64,000 nt of DNA, from the NCBI RefSeq assembly GCF_019039255.1, contig NZ_CP077062.1:3286001-3350000 (forward strand). Direction: 5' to 3'. Shown in pieces: positions 45,045-58,162 of this stretch (positions are counted from its first letter, which is position 1; the number at the start of each line of letters is the position of its first letter). The translations under genes were made by a program, and so were the position numbers. Under the pieces are notes generated by a model. The model had not been told where the DNA came from, did not search any database, and saw only the letters and a program-made list of their open reading frames with translations. Source of the stretch: Nocardioides panacis. GTDB lineage: Bacteria; Actinomycetota; Actinomycetes; Propionibacteriales; Nocardioidaceae.

Positions 45045-45853
45045 CGCGCGACCCGGGTGGCCGGGCGGCCGTGCCGCCCGAGGGGTACGACGAGCGGGGT
45101 GCCCGACACGGGGCACTCCACGACCAGCGAGTCGAGGCCGAACACGTCGCGGACCAGCTCCGCGGTGACCACGTCGCCGGGGGCACCGGCGGCGACGACC
45201 CGGCCCCGGGTCAGCGCGACGAGGTGGTCGGCGTAGCGCGCGGCCAGGTTGAGGTCGTGCAGCACCATCACCACCGTCGTGCCGCGGCTCGCGTTCAGGT
45301 CGCGGAGCAGGTCGAGCACCTCGACCTGGTGGGCGACGTCGAGGAACGTCGTGGGCTCGTCGAGCAGCAGCAGGTCGGTCTGCTGGGCCAGCGCCATCGC
45401 GATCCAGACCCGCTGGCGCTGGCCGCCGGAGAGCTCGTCGACGGCCCGGCCGGCGAGGTCGAGCACGTCGGTGGAGCGCATCGCCGCGGCGACGGCCGCG
45501 TCGTCCTCGGAGGTCCACCGGCGGAACCAGCCCTGGTGCGGGTACCTCCCCCGGCCGACCAGGTCGGTGACCGTGATCCCCTCCGGCGCGACCGGGTCCT
45601 GCGGCAGCAGGCCGAGCACGGTGGCCACCTCGCGGGTCGGCAGCTCGTGGATCGCCCGGCCGTCCAGCAGGGCCGCGCCGTGCGTGGGCGCCATCAGCCG
45701 CGCGAGCCCGCGCAGCAGCGTGGACTTCCCGCAGGCGTTCGCGCCCACGACGATCGTGACCTCGCCGGGCGGGACGTCCAGGGTGAGCCGGTCCACGACG
45801 GTCGTGGCGTCGTACGCCAGGGAGAGGTCCTGGGCGCGCAGGGTGTGGGTCAT
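45041..45853 (-). CDS. Iron-siderophore ABC transporter, ATP-binding protein
   Basis: FepC-type ATPase of 270 residues that powers the two membrane subunits encoded just upstream. Walker A is [17 protein letters not shown] (Cys in place of the common Gly/Ala), signature [20 protein letters not shown], Walker [14 protein letters not shown], and the switch His in [14 protein letters not shown]. It overlaps the permease stop by 4 bases. Confidence 0.95.
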   Translation of the reverse strand: MTHTLRAQDLSLAYDATTVVDRLTLDVPPGEVTIVVGANACGKSTLLRGLARLMAPTHGAALLDGRAIHELPTREVATVLGLLPQDPVAPEGITVTDLVGRGRYPHQGWFRRWTSEDDAAVAAAMRSTDVLDLAGRAVDELSGGQRQRVWIAMALAQQTDLLLLDEPTTFLDVAHQVEVLDLLRDLNASRGTTVVMVLHDLNLAARYADHLVALTRGRVVAAGAPGDVVTAELVRDVFGLDSLVVECPVSGTPLVVPLGRHGRPATRVAR

Positions 45854-46884
45854 GCGGTTCTCCGGTTCGAGGCGACGATCAGGGCCAGCAGGAACGGTGC
45901 GCCGAGGGCGCCGGTGACCACGCCGACCGGCAGGGTCGCGCCGGGCACGAGGTTGTGCGCGACGAAGTCGGCGGCCAGCACGACGGCCGCGCCGACCAGC
46001 CCGGCCGCGACCAGCGACACCCGTCCCCGCAGCAGCCGGCGGGCGATCGGCCCGGACACGAAGGCCACGAAGGCCACCGGTCCGGCCGCGGCGGTGGCGA
46101 CCGCGGCGAGCGCGACCCCGACGACGAGCAGCGCGAGGCGGGCGCGGGCCACCGGGACGCCGAGCCCGGCGGCCGGGTCGTCCCCGAGCGCCAGCACGTC
46201 GAGGAACCGGGCGAGCAGCACCGCCAACGGCAGCAGCACCGCCAGCGCGACCACGAGGTCGCGGACCCGGGGCCAGGTGCTGCCGTTCAGCGAGCCGGTC
46301 AGCCAGACGAACGCGTCGGACGCGACCCGCACGTCGGAACGGGTGAGGAGGTAGGACACCACCGACTGGAGCATCGCCGCGAGCCCGATGCCGACCAGCA
46401 CCATCCGCGCGCCGCCCCCGCGGGCCAGCAGGTGGATCGCCAGCGCGACCACGAGGGTGCCGCCGAACGACCAGGCCGAGAGGGCCGGCCCGCTCGCGCC
46501 CAGCACGACGATCGCCAGCACCGCCCCGGCGCTCGCCCCGGCGGTCACCCCGATCACGTCGGGACTGGCCAGCGGGTTGCGCAGCATCGTCTGGAACACC
46601 GCCCCGGACACCCCGAACGCGGCGCCGACGAGCAGGCCGGTCACGGCCCGCGGCAGCTTGTCCTCCAGGACGACGAACGTCGCGCCCGGCAGGTCGGCGC
46701 CACCGACGATCCGGAGCAGGTCGGGGAGGGTGACGGTGAACGTGCCGAGCAGCACCTCGACGAGGAACAGCGCGGCCACCAGGACCACGAGCCCGGCCAC
46801 GACCAGGCGGGTGCGGCGGTGCGTCGTCCGCCGGGTGCGGGTGACGACCTGCCGCGCGGCCGGGAGGTCGAGGCGCGCGCTCAC
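45850..46884 (-). CDS. FecCD family iron-siderophore permease (second subunit)
   Basis: A 344-residue integral membrane protein with about nine to ten helices. FecCD motifs include [24 protein letters not shown] and the cytoplasmic ATPase-coupling [16 protein letters not shown] 46884 overlaps the stop of the other permease (GTGA). The two permeases should form a heterodimer. Confidence 0.92.
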   Translation of the reverse strand: MSARLDLPAARQVVTRTRRTTHRRTRLVVAGLVVLVAALFLVEVLLGTFTVTLPDLLRIVGGADLPGATFVVLEDKLPRAVTGLLVGAAFGVSGAVFQTMLRNPLASPDVIGVTAGASAGAVLAIVVLGASGPALSAWSFGGTLVVALAIHLLARGGGARMVLVGIGLAAMLQSVVSYLLTRSDVRVASDAFVWLTGSLNGSTWPRVRDLVVALAVLLPLAVLLARFLDVLALGDDPAAGLGVPVARARLALLVVGVALAAVATAAAGPVAFVAFVSGPIARRLLRGRVSLVAAGLVGAAVVLAADFVAHNLVPGATLPVGVVTGALGAPFLLALIVASNRRTA

Positions 46885-47912
46885 AGCCCGACCGCCGTAC
46901 GCCGCCGGACCAGCCAGACGAAGACCGGCGCCCCGACCAGCGCGGTCATCAGCCCGGCCTGCACCTCGGTCGGCGGGAGCAGGACCCGGCCGACGGTGTC
47001 CGCGCCCACGAGCAGCGCGGCGCCGAGCACGGCGGACACCGGCAGCACCCAGCGGTGGTCGCCGCCGACCAGCGAGCGCGCGGCGTGCGGGACGACGAGG
47101 CCGACGAACCCGATCGGGCCGGCGACCGCGGTCGCGGCCCCGCAGAGCAGCACCACCGAGAGGGCCGCCACCGCCCGCGCCACCCCGGGCCGCTGGCCCA
47201 GGGAGCGCGCGGAGTCCTCCCCGAGCGCGAGCCCGTTGAGCGCCCGCGCGGTGGCCAGGGCGACCAGCGTGCCGACCACCAGGAACGGCAGCACGTCGAG
47301 CACCGCGTCCCAGCTGCGCACGGCGACCGAGCCGAGCGCCCAGAACCGGTAGCGGTCGAAGGTGTCCTGGCTCACCACGAGCAGCCCGTTCGTGAGCGAG
47401 ACGAGACCGGCGCTGGTCGCGGCCCCGGCCAGCGCGAGCGTGAGCGGGGTCGCGCCGGCCCGCGCGAGGCTCGCCACGGCGTACACCAGCACCGCCGCGG
47501 CGGCCGCACCCGCGAAGGCGAACCAGACGTAGCCCGACACGCTGCCCACCCCGAACCCGGCGATCGCGACGACCACCGCGAGCGCCGCGCCGGCGTTCAC
47601 GCCGAGGATGCCGGGGTCGGCCAGCGGGTTGCGGGTCACGCCCTGCATCACCGCACCGGCGAGCCCCAGGGCCAGCCCGACGAGCACGCCGACCGCGGTC
47701 CGCGGCAACCGCGCCCGCACCACGGCGTGGTCGCCGTCGGCCGCGTCGGCGTGCAGCCACGCGTCGAGCAGCGTCGACCAGCCGACGGAGCGGGCACCGA
47801 GGGCCAGCGACGCCAGCCCCAGCACCGCGAGCAGCAGCACCGCCGCGGCGAGCACGACGCCCGGGGCGGGCCGGGGCCGGGTCGCCGTCCGGGCGAGGAC
47901 GGCGGCGCTCAC
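46881..47912 (-). CDS. FecCD family iron-siderophore permease (first subunit)
   Basis: A 343-residue permease paired with the previous one. It has [40 protein letters not shown] (coupling helix) and [25 protein letters not shown] 47912 overlaps the stop of the binding-protein gene (GTGA), so all five genes of this operon are joined by 4-base overlaps. Confidence 0.92.
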   Translation of the reverse strand: MSAAVLARTATRPRPAPGVVLAAAVLLLAVLGLASLALGARSVGWSTLLDAWLHADAADGDHAVVRARLPRTAVGVLVGLALGLAGAVMQGVTRNPLADPGILGVNAGAALAVVVAIAGFGVGSVSGYVWFAFAGAAAAAVLVYAVASLARAGATPLTLALAGAATSAGLVSLTNGLLVVSQDTFDRYRFWALGSVAVRSWDAVLDVLPFLVVGTLVALATARALNGLALGEDSARSLGQRPGVARAVAALSVVLLCGAATAVAGPIGFVGLVVPHAARSLVGGDHRWVLPVSAVLGAALLVGADTVGRVLLPPTEVQAGLMTALVGAPVFVWLVRRRTAVGL

Positions 47913-48967
47913 GCCTTCTCGGCCGCCGCGCCGAGCATCGGCAGGAACCGGTCCAGCGCCCACGGCAGGCTGAGCGGGCTCGACGCCGAGACGGACAGCG
48001 TCAGGGTGTTGTCGGAGTCGGCGACCCAGGAACCGCGCCTCACCGCCGGGATCTGGCCGAGCAGCGGGTCCTTCTCGATCTGCGCGACGGTCTTCTCGTC
48101 CGGGACCCAGGTCACGAAGACGTCGGCCTCGAGCTCGTCGGCGCGCTCGGCGGACCACGGGATGAAGAACGCCTGATCGTCCTCGGTGTTCTGCTCCACG
48201 ACCGGCGCCTGCTTCATGCCGAGCTCGTCGAGGAACCGGGGCCGGTTGTCGGCCTCGGTGTAGACGTTCACCCCGTCCGCGGAGGCCGGCTCGAGGTTGC
48301 CGTAGATGAAGGTCTTGCCCCCGAGCTGGGGGTAGGCAGCCACCTCGTCGTCGATGGTCCTCTCGGTCGTGTCCACCAGCGCCTCGGCCGCCTCCTCGCG
48401 TCCGAGGGCCTCGCCGATCATCTCGGTGGAGTCCTGCCACGACGTCCCGTAGGCGATCTCCGGGTAGGCGACGACCGGGGCGATCTTGGAGAGCTTGGTG
48501 TACTCCGGCTTCGTCAGCCCGGAGTACGCCGCGAGGATCACGTCGGGAGCCGTCCGGGCGATCGCCGTGTAGTTGATCCCGTCCGCCTCGGAGTACTGCG
48601 CCGGCGCCGCGTCACTGCCGATCGGCGCACCCAGCCGCTCCAGCGCCGCGTCCTTCCAGGGCGTCGAGCCGTTCGCGTTGCCGCCCCACTCGTCCCTGGC
48701 CATCCCGACCGGGACGACCCCGAGGGCCAGCGCGACGTCGGCGTTGACCCACGAGACGGTCGCCACCCGGGTCGGTGCCTCCGGGATCGTCGTCGACCCG
48801 AAGACGTGGTTGATGGTGACCGGGAAGGCGTCCGGGTCGGCCGAGGAGCCAGTGCCGGCGGGGGTGGCCTGGGTCGCCCCGTCCGTCGTACCGGTGGAGC
48901 AGGCGGCGAGCAGCAGGGCGAGCACGGCGGCGGCGACGGCAGGCCAGCGCAGGGGACGACGGGGCAC
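47909..48967 (-). CDS. Iron-siderophore ABC transporter substrate-binding lipoprotein
   Basis: A 352-residue lipoprotein: basic start MPRRPLRW, hydrophobic core, lipobox LLAAC with the lipidated Cys near residue 23. The mature part has the class III binding-protein pattern, with HVFGSTTIPEAPTRVATVSWVN, PDVILAAYSG and VDTTERTIDDEVAAYP. It captures a ferric siderophore at the cell surface. First gene of the operon, directly behind an iron box. Confidence 0.93.
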   Translation of the reverse strand: MPRRPLRWPAVAAAVLALLLAACSTGTTDGATQATPAGTGSSADPDAFPVTINHVFGSTTIPEAPTRVATVSWVNADVALALGVVPVGMARDEWGGNANGSTPWKDAALERLGAPIGSDAAPAQYSEADGINYTAIARTAPDVILAAYSGLTKPEYTKLSKIAPVVAYPEIAYGTSWQDSTEMIGEALGREEAAEALVDTTERTIDDEVAAYPQLGGKTFIYGNLEPASADGVNVYTEADNRPRFLDELGMKQAPVVEQNTEDDQAFFIPWSAERADELEADVFVTWVPDEKTVAQIEKDPLLGQIPAVRRGSWVADSDNTLTLSVSASSPLSLPWALDRFLPMLGAAAEKA

Positions 48968-49005
48968 GGGGAGCTCCTGGAGGCGGCAGAGGTAGGTGGA
49001 CGAAG

Positions 49006-49024
49006 TTAGGTAAGGCTGACCTTA
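49006..49024 (-). promoter_or_regulatory. IdeR/DmdR iron box
   Basis: TTAGGTAAGGCTGACCTTA matches the 19-bp IdeR/DtxR consensus TTAGGTTAGGCTAACCTAA at 16 positions. It lies 38 bp before the start of the siderophore-binding lipoprotein gene. Iron-loaded IdeR should repress the operon through it. TTAGTTAG directly follows and may extend the site. Confidence 0.9.
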
Positions 49025-49061
49025 GTTAGCCGACCCTAACCAGCGCAACCCACAGATCCGC

Positions 49062-49225
49062 CCACCCGGCGCGTCTGGCGGCGACACACCCGCCCACCCG
49101 GCGCCTTTGGCGCCGACCGCTCGTCCGGACGCGGCGCCCAGGTCGCCAAAGTCGCCGGGTCGGGCGTTCGGGCTCGCCAAAGTCGCCGGGTCGGCCGTTC
49201 GTGCTCGCCAGAGTCGCCGGGTGGG
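49062..49225. repeat. Five copies of the 31-bp repeat family in two orientations
   Basis: Two copies read in plus orientation (49062-49081 CCACCCGGCGCGTCTGGCGG; 49094-49112 CCACCCGGCGCCTTTGGCG). Three read in minus orientation at 49144, 49175 and 49206, exactly 31 bp apart; the first two have identical 20-bp cores, CGCCAAAGTCGCCGGGTCGG. The last copy runs into the stop complement of the ROK gene at 49226. The opposed blocks could form a large hairpin. Confidence 0.85.
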
Positions 49226-50434
49226 TCAGGGGTGGGCGAGGGCGCGGTCGACGGCGGCGGAGTCCAGGACCTCGCGGATCGCCATCGCGGCGCAGCCGAC
49301 GACGCCGGACTGCTCGCCGTGGGTGACCGGGACGATCACCAGCTCGCGGGTGGCCAGCGCGGACGCCTGGGAGTAGACCGACTCCCGCAGCCCGGCCACG
49401 AACGTGTCGTAGGCCTGCGCCAGGTCGCCGCCGACGACGACCGCCTCGGGGTTGAGCAGGTTGACCGCGGAGGCGAGCGCCTCGCCGATCCGGCGGCCGG
49501 CCTCGCGGACCAGGTGCCGGGCGTCGGGGTCGCCGACGACGGCCAGCCGGACGACGTCGCGGATGTGGTCCACCTGGTGGCCGCGTTCGCGAGCGGTCTG
49601 GACCAGTGCCCAGCCGGCGGCGACCGCCTCGACGCAGCCGGTGTCGCCGCAGCGGCAGGGCAGCCCCTCGGCCGAGGAGGTCTTGGTGTGGCCGATCTCG
49701 CCGGCCGCGCCGGACGCCCCGCGCAGCAGCCGGCCGCCGGACACGATGCCGACCCCGATGCCGGTCGAGGCCTTGACGAAGATCAGGTCCCGGTGCCGCT
49801 CGAGGTGCCCGCGCCGCTCGGAGAGCGCCATCACGTTGGCGTCGTTGTCGACGAAGACCGGCGCGGCGGTCAGCGGGCGCAGGAACGGCGCCAGCTCGAC
49901 CCCGTCCCAGCCCGCCATGATCGGCGAGTCCAGGCTGGCGCCCCGGTCGAAGTCCACGGTGCCCGGGATCGACAGCCCCACCGCGCGTACGGCGTCCGGC
50001 GACCGCCCCACGCTCGCCAGCAGGTCCCGGAAGGCCGCCACGACCTGCGCCATCAGGTCCTCCGCGGCCGGCCCGACCTCCTGGTCGAGGTCGACCGACG
50101 CGAGCACCGCACCGTCGAGGTCGCACACCCCGAGCTGGGTGCGGCTGCGACCGATCGCGCCGGCCAGCACCACGCCGGCCGCCCGGTTGAACCGCAGGTG
50201 CACCGGCGGGCGACCCCCCGTGGACGGGCCGCGATCGTCGGGCTCGGCGCCCTCGACGACCAGCCCGGATCCGAGCAGCGCGCCGAGCCGGGCGGCGACC
50301 GCGGTGCGGGACAGGCCGGTGATCCGGCCCACGTCGCTGCGGGTGAGCGCGCGGCCGTCCCGGATCAGGGAGAAGACCTGACCCGGCGTGGCCGGGCCCT
50401 GGCCCGTCGTGAACGCGGTCGACATGACTGGCAT
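49226..50434 (-). CDS. ROK family transcriptional regulator
   Basis: A 402-residue repressor. An N-terminal winged HTH (ALTRSDVGRITGLSRTAVAARL) is followed by a sugar-kinase-like ROK domain: VFVDNDANVMALSERRGH, FVKASTGIGVGIVSGGRLLRG, GEIGHTK and the zinc motif LPCRCGDTGCVEAVA. ATG 50434 follows CGAGGTGG. It is divergent from zwf-edd-eda across 142 bp, so it probably controls the Entner-Doudoroff operon in response to a sugar or sugar phosphate. Confidence 0.9.
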   Translation of the reverse strand: MPVMSTAFTTGQGPATPGQVFSLIRDGRALTRSDVGRITGLSRTAVAARLGALLGSGLVVEGAEPDDRGPSTGGRPPVHLRFNRAAGVVLAGAIGRSRTQLGVCDLDGAVLASVDLDQEVGPAAEDLMAQVVAAFRDLLASVGRSPDAVRAVGLSIPGTVDFDRGASLDSPIMAGWDGVELAPFLRPLTAAPVFVDNDANVMALSERRGHLERHRDLIFVKASTGIGVGIVSGGRLLRGASGAAGEIGHTKTSSAEGLPCRCGDTGCVEAVAAGWALVQTARERGHQVDHIRDVVRLAVVGDPDARHLVREAGRRIGEALASAVNLLNPEAVVVGGDLAQAYDTFVAGLRESVYSQASALATRELVIVPVTHGEQSGVVGCAAMAIREVLDSAAVDRALAHP

Positions 50435-50491
50435 TGAACCACCTCGAGGTACCTGGAAACCCAGATGTTCTCACTTATGCTTTCTGAAATA

Positions 50492-50532
50492 CATATCCGT
50501 GTCTTGCCAGCACGCATATCCGTCCCTACCGT
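50492..50532 (+). promoter_or_regulatory. zwf-edd-eda promoter region
   Basis: TTGCCA (50504-50509) and TACCGT (50527-50532) are 17 bp apart and fit a housekeeping promoter. The 9-base direct repeat CATATCCGT occurs at 50492-50500 and 50515-50523, flanking and overlapping the spacer. The stretch is much more AT-rich than its surroundings. The repeats are candidate sites for the divergent ROK regulator. Confidence 0.5.
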
Positions 50533-50576
50533 GGACGACAGACGTGCACCTGCCCCGTCCCGAGAGAAAACCTGAG

Positions 50577-52082
50577 ATGCCCCCCACTTCCGGCCCCGCC
50601 CCCACTCCCGTCTCCCCCTGCGACTTCGTCGTGTTCGGCGGCACCGGCGACCTGGCCGTCCGCAAGCTCCTCCCCGCCCTGTACCTCCGCGACCGCGACG
50701 GCCAGCTGCCGCCGGAGACCCGCATCGTCGCGGTCTCCCGCGCCGGCCTCGACGAGGCCGGCTACCGCGACAAGATCCGCGGCGAGCTGCCGCGCTTCGT
50801 GCGCGCCGCCGAGCTCGACCCCGAGCACAACGGCGCCACCGTCGAGCGGTTCATCGAACGGCTCACCCACGTCAGCCTGGACATCGACGACGAGTCGAGC
50901 TGGCCGGCCCTGGTCGAGCAGCTGCCGGTCAGCGACCGGGTCCGGGTGTTCTACCTGGCCATCGGCCCGGCGCTGTTCGGCCGGGTCAGCCAGCGGCTCG
51001 CCGAGCACGGCCTGGTCACCCCCACCTCGCGCCTGGTGCTCGAGAAGCCGCTCGGCCACGACCTGGCCTCCGCCCGCGAGGTCAACGACGCGGTCGGCGC
51101 CGTGTTCGAGGAGCAGCAGATCTTCCGGATCGACCACTACCTCGGCAAGGAGAGCGTCCAGAACCTCCTGGTCACCCGCTTCGCCAACACGTTCCTCGAG
51201 CCGCTGTGGAACGCGAACACCATCGACCACGTGCAGATCACCGCCTCGGAGTCGCTCGGCGTCGGCAGCCGCGGCGGCTACTACGACGGCTCCGGCGCGC
51301 TGCGCGACATGGTGCAGAACCACCTGCTCCAGCTGCTCTGCCTGGTCGCCATGGAGCCCCCGACGTACGTCGACCGGGAGACCGTCCGCGACGAGAAGCT
51401 CAAGGTCCTCCAGGCGCTCAGGCCCCTCGAGGACGGCGACGTGGACCGCTCGGTCGTCGCCGGGCAGTACGCCCCCGGGCTCGTCGACGGGCTGGCCGCG
51501 GCGTCCTACCGCGCGGACGCCGAGCGTCCCGACTCCACCACCGAGACCTTCGTCGCGATCAAGGCCGAGGTGCAGAACTGGCGCTGGGCCGGGGTGCCGT
51601 TCTACCTGCGCACCGGCAAGCGGATGGACCGGCGCTGCTCGGAGATCGTGATCCAGTTCAAGGCGGTCCCGCACGCGATGTTCCCGGGCAGCGAAGGCGC
51701 CCAGGAGCCCAACCGGCTGGTGATCCAGCTGCAGCCCGACGAGGGCATGAAGCTGCACATGACCGCGAAGGAGCCGGGCCCCGGCGGCATCCGGCTGCGT
51801 CAGGTCTCGCTCGACCTGAGCTACGCCAAGACGTTCCAGCGGCGCTCCCCCGAGGCCTACGAACGCCTGCTGATGGACGTCGTCCGCGGCAACCCGACCC
51901 TGTTCATGCGCCGCGACGAGGTCGAGGCCGCCTGGGCGTGGGTCGAGCCGATCCTCGAGCGCTGGTCCCGTCCCGACCACTCGCCGCGGCCCTACCCGGC
52001 CGGCACCAGCGGCCCGAGCGCCGCGACCACGCTGATCGAGCGCGACGGCCGCTCCTGGCACGAGAGCACCACCACCGCATGA
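50577..52082 (+). CDS. zwf: Glucose-6-phosphate dehydrogenase
   Basis: Oxidises glucose-6-phosphate to 6-phosphogluconolactone with NAD(P)+, feeding the Entner-Doudoroff genes downstream. The 501-residue product has the dinucleotide motif [34 protein letters not shown], the active-site [14 protein letters not shown] and [12 protein letters not shown] 50577 is used; the frame runs back over the promoter. edd follows after 49 bp. Confidence 0.96.
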   Translation: MPPTSGPAPTPVSPCDFVVFGGTGDLAVRKLLPALYLRDRDGQLPPETRIVAVSRAGLDEAGYRDKIRGELPRFVRAAELDPEHNGATVERFIERLTHVSLDIDDESSWPALVEQLPVSDRVRVFYLAIGPALFGRVSQRLAEHGLVTPTSRLVLEKPLGHDLASAREVNDAVGAVFEEQQIFRIDHYLGKESVQNLLVTRFANTFLEPLWNANTIDHVQITASESLGVGSRGGYYDGSGALRDMVQNHLLQLLCLVAMEPPTYVDRETVRDEKLKVLQALRPLEDGDVDRSVVAGQYAPGLVDGLAAASYRADAERPDSTTETFVAIKAEVQNWRWAGVPFYLRTGKRMDRRCSEIVIQFKAVPHAMFPGSEGAQEPNRLVIQLQPDEGMKLHMTAKEPGPGGIRLRQVSLDLSYAKTFQRRSPEAYERLLMDVVRGNPTLFMRRDEVEAAWAWVEPILERWSRPDHSPRPYPAGTSGPSAATTLIERDGRSWHESTTTA

Positions 52083-52131
52083 GCCCCTCCCCCGAGCGCC
52101 CCGCGCGCTCCCGGAACGAAGGCACCAGCTG

Positions 52132-53974
<1,843 letters not shown>

Positions 53975-53982
<8 letters not shown>

Positions 53983-54595
53983 CTCACTCCTCGACCGCGT
54001 CCCGGTCATCCCGGTCGTCGTCCTGCACGACCTCGACCACGCCGTCCCCGTCGCCCGCGCGCTGGTCGAGGGCGGCGTCCCGGTGATCGAGCTGACCCTG
54101 CGGACCCCGGTCGCGCTCGACGCCATCGAGGCGATCGCCACCCACGTGCCGGAGATCCTGGTCGGCGCCGGCACCATCGTCGCGCCGGCCCAGGCCAAGG
54201 ACGCGCTGTCCGCCGGCGCGCAGTTCCTGGTCTCCCCCGGTACGACGGAGACGCTGGCCGCCGCGATGCAGGACACCGGCCTGCCGCACCTGCCCGGGGC
54301 GGCGACCGTCTCGGAGGTGCTGCGGCTGCTCGAGCTCGGCTACTCGGAGATGAAGTTCTTCCCGGCCGAGGCCTCCGGCGGCGCGGACTTCCTGAAGTCG
54401 ATCGGCTCGCCGCTCCCCCACGCGCGGTTCTGCCCGACGGGCGGGATCACGGCGTCGAGCGCGGCGTCGTACCTCTCGCTGCCCAACGTGGGCTGCGTCG
54501 GCGGCTCCTGGCTGACCCCGGCCGACGCCCTGCTCGACCACGACTGGGACCGCATCGTGCGCATCGCCACCGAGGCCACCTACCTCCCGAGCTAG
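53975..54595 (+). CDS. eda: KDPG aldolase
   Basis: Splits 2-keto-3-deoxy-6-phosphogluconate into pyruvate and glyceraldehyde-3-phosphate, the last Entner-Doudoroff step. The 206-residue barrel has [36 protein letters not shown], the Schiff-base Lys in [14 protein letters not shown], and [15 protein letters not shown] 53975 lies inside the end of edd (8-base overlap). Its stop TAG shares bases with the stop of the convergent XdhC-type gene through a CTAG. Confidence 0.96.
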
Positions 54596-55077
54596 CGCGA
54601 GGTCATCGGGCCGCCGTCGCGGCCGTGCGAGACGGCGACGAGCTCGGCGACCACCGACAGCGCGATCTCACCGGGTGCCTTGCCGCCGGTGTTCAGGCCG
54701 GCCGGGACGTGCAGCCGGGCCAGCGTCGCGGCGTCCAGCTCGGCGTCCAGCGCGGCGAAGACGCCCTCGGCCCGGCGCCGGCTGCCCATCATCGCGACGT
54801 AGCCGGCCCGCCCGGCCAGCGCCTGGCGCAGCAGGGCCTCCATGCCCGGCGTGTCGTGGTCGCACATCACGAACGCGTCGGCCTCCTCGAGCGGGTGCTC
54901 GGCGAGCCACTGCGCGGGCGTCGGGTCGACGTCCTCGTCCGGCAGCAGCACGGTCCGGCGGCCCACGACCTGCGCGATCGCGACGACCGCGCGGCCGATC
55001 GGGTTGTCGGTGACCACCACGACCCGGCCCTGCTCCGGGACGTCGTCGGACCAGGGCTGCTCACGGTTCGCGCTCAT
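54592..55077 (-). CDS. XdhC-type Rossmann domain protein
   Basis: A 161-residue protein matching only the C-terminal NAD(P)-binding domain of XdhC/CoxI proteins: GRVVVVTDNPIGRAVVAIAQ, ADAFVMCDHDTPGMEALLRQAL, GYVAMMGSRRRAEGVFAALD and HVPAGLNTGGKAPGEIALSVVAELVA. Full XdhC proteins help insert the molybdenum cofactor into xanthine dehydrogenase. The N-terminal XdhC domain is missing and no molybdoenzyme gene is nearby, so its role here is unclear. Confidence 0.82.
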   Translation of the reverse strand: MSANREQPWSDDVPEQGRVVVVTDNPIGRAVVAIAQVVGRRTVLLPDEDVDPTPAQWLAEHPLEEADAFVMCDHDTPGMEALLRQALAGRAGYVAMMGSRRRAEGVFAALDAELDAATLARLHVPAGLNTGGKAPGEIALSVVAELVAVSHGRDGGPMTSR

Positions 55078-55113
55078 GGCGCCGACCCTACTGCCGGCTG
55101 GCAGACTGGCCGG

Positions 55114-55989
55114 GTGATCCTCGACGGCGGGCTGTCCAACGCGCTGGTCGCGCGGGGGCACGACCTCTCCGACGACCTCTGGACCGCGGCGCTGCTGCGG
55201 GACCGGCCCGAGGAGGTCGCGGCGGTGCACCGGGCGTACTTCGCGGCCGGGGCCGAGGTCGCGACCACCGCGAGCTACCAGGCCAGCGTGCCCGGCTACG
55301 AGCGGGCCGGGCTGTCCCGGCCCGAGGCCGAGGCGCTCGTCCGGCGCAGCGTCACGCTGGCCCGTGAGGTCCGCGACGAGCTCGCCGGCGACGGCCGGCG
55401 CCGGCTGGTCGCCGCGTCGGTCGGTCCGTACGGCGCGGTGCTGGCCGACGGCTCGGAGTACCGCGGGCGCTACGGGATCGGCGCGGCCCGGCTCCGCGAC
55501 TTCCACCTGCCCCGCCTGGAGCTCCTGGTCTCGGCCGGCCCGGACCTGCTCGCGGTCGAGACGATCCCGGACCTCGACGAGGCGGCGGTGCTGGTCGACC
55601 TGCTCGACGAGCTCGGCGTGCCCGCCTGGCTGTCCTACTCCTGCGCCGGCGACACCACGCGGGCCGGGCAGCCGCTCGCCGAGGCGTTCGCGGTGGTCGC
55701 CGGCAGCACCGCGGTCGTCGCCGCCGGGGTGAACTGCTGCGCCCCCGAGGACGTGCTCCCGGCGCTGCAGACCGCGGCCCGGGTCAGCGGCAGGCCCGGG
55801 GTGGCCTACCCGAACTCCGGTCAGGGCTGGGACAGCGGCACCCACTCCTGGCAGGGCCCGACGGCGTACGACGTGCGTCTCGCGCCGGACTGGGTCGCAG
55901 CGGGCGCGACGTACGTCGGGGGCTGCTGCGAGGTCGGGCCGGCGGACATCTCAGCGCTGAGGGACGTGCTCGGTCAGTCATCGTCGTAG
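55114..55989 (+). CDS. mmuM: Homocysteine S-methyltransferase
   Basis: Zinc-dependent methyltransferase that makes methionine from homocysteine and S-methylmethionine or a similar donor. The 291-residue product starts at GTG 55114 (VILDGGLSNALVARGHDL) and has YFAAGAEVATTASYQAS, VAAGVNCCAPEDVLPAL and the Cys pair VGGCCEVGPADI, the zinc ligands of the family. It stands alone, divergent from the XdhC-type gene. Confidence 0.9.
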   Translation: MILDGGLSNALVARGHDLSDDLWTAALLRDRPEEVAAVHRAYFAAGAEVATTASYQASVPGYERAGLSRPEAEALVRRSVTLAREVRDELAGDGRRRLVAASVGPYGAVLADGSEYRGRYGIGAARLRDFHLPRLELLVSAGPDLLAVETIPDLDEAAVLVDLLDELGVPAWLSYSCAGDTTRAGQPLAEAFAVVAGSTAVVAAGVNCCAPEDVLPALQTAARVSGRPGVAYPNSGQGWDSGTHSWQGPTAYDVRLAPDWVAAGATYVGGCCEVGPADISALRDVLGQSSS

Positions 55990-56119
55990 CCCCCACCCGT
56001 CCTCATGCCGCCATCCTCCGGCAGCCGGGCCGGGCACGCCATGGCCCGGCCTGACCATCACCGATGACTTCCCCGCCGCGCCGGGGTCTACCTCCCGACG
56101 CACGACGAGAGGACTTCCG

Positions 56120-56506
56120 ATGTTGAGGGACAGCACGACGATGAGCGGCTTCTCCGTGGACGACCCGGAGGCGGCGCGCACGTTCTACGAGGACACCCTG
56201 GGCCTGCGGGTCGAGGCCGGCGACGGGGGCTTCCTGCGGCTGAAGGTCGCGGACGGCCGTGACGTGCTGGTGTACCCCGCGCCGCAGCACCGGCCGGGGT
56301 CCTACACCGTGCTGAACTTCGAGGTCCCGGACATCGAGGCCGCGGTGCGCGACCTGACCGCACGCGGCGTGGTCTTCGAGAAGTACGCCGGCACGGAGAT
56401 GGCGACCGACGACCTCGGCGTGTTCCGCAAGGGCGGCCCGCTGATCGCGTGGTTCACCGACCCGGCCGGCAACGTGCTGTCGGTGCTCGAGCAGCCCGAC
56501 GCCTAG
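56120..56506 (+). CDS. VOC (glyoxalase-like) family protein
   Basis: A 128-residue single-module vicinal oxygen chelate protein: SVDDPEAARTFYEDTLGLRV at the start, VLNFEVPDIEAAVRDLTARG, and WFTDPAGNVLSVLEQ at the end with the usual Glu. Such domains act as dioxygenases, isomerases or resistance proteins; the function is not evident. It converges on pgm. Confidence 0.87.
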   Translation: MLRDSTTMSGFSVDDPEAARTFYEDTLGLRVEAGDGGFLRLKVADGRDVLVYPAPQHRPGSYTVLNFEVPDIEAAVRDLTARGVVFEKYAGTEMATDDLGVFRKGGPLIAWFTDPAGNVLSVLEQPDA

Positions 56507-56524
56507 GCACGACGCAGGACCGGG

Positions 56525-58158
<1,634 letters not shown>

Positions 58159-58162
<4 letters not shown>

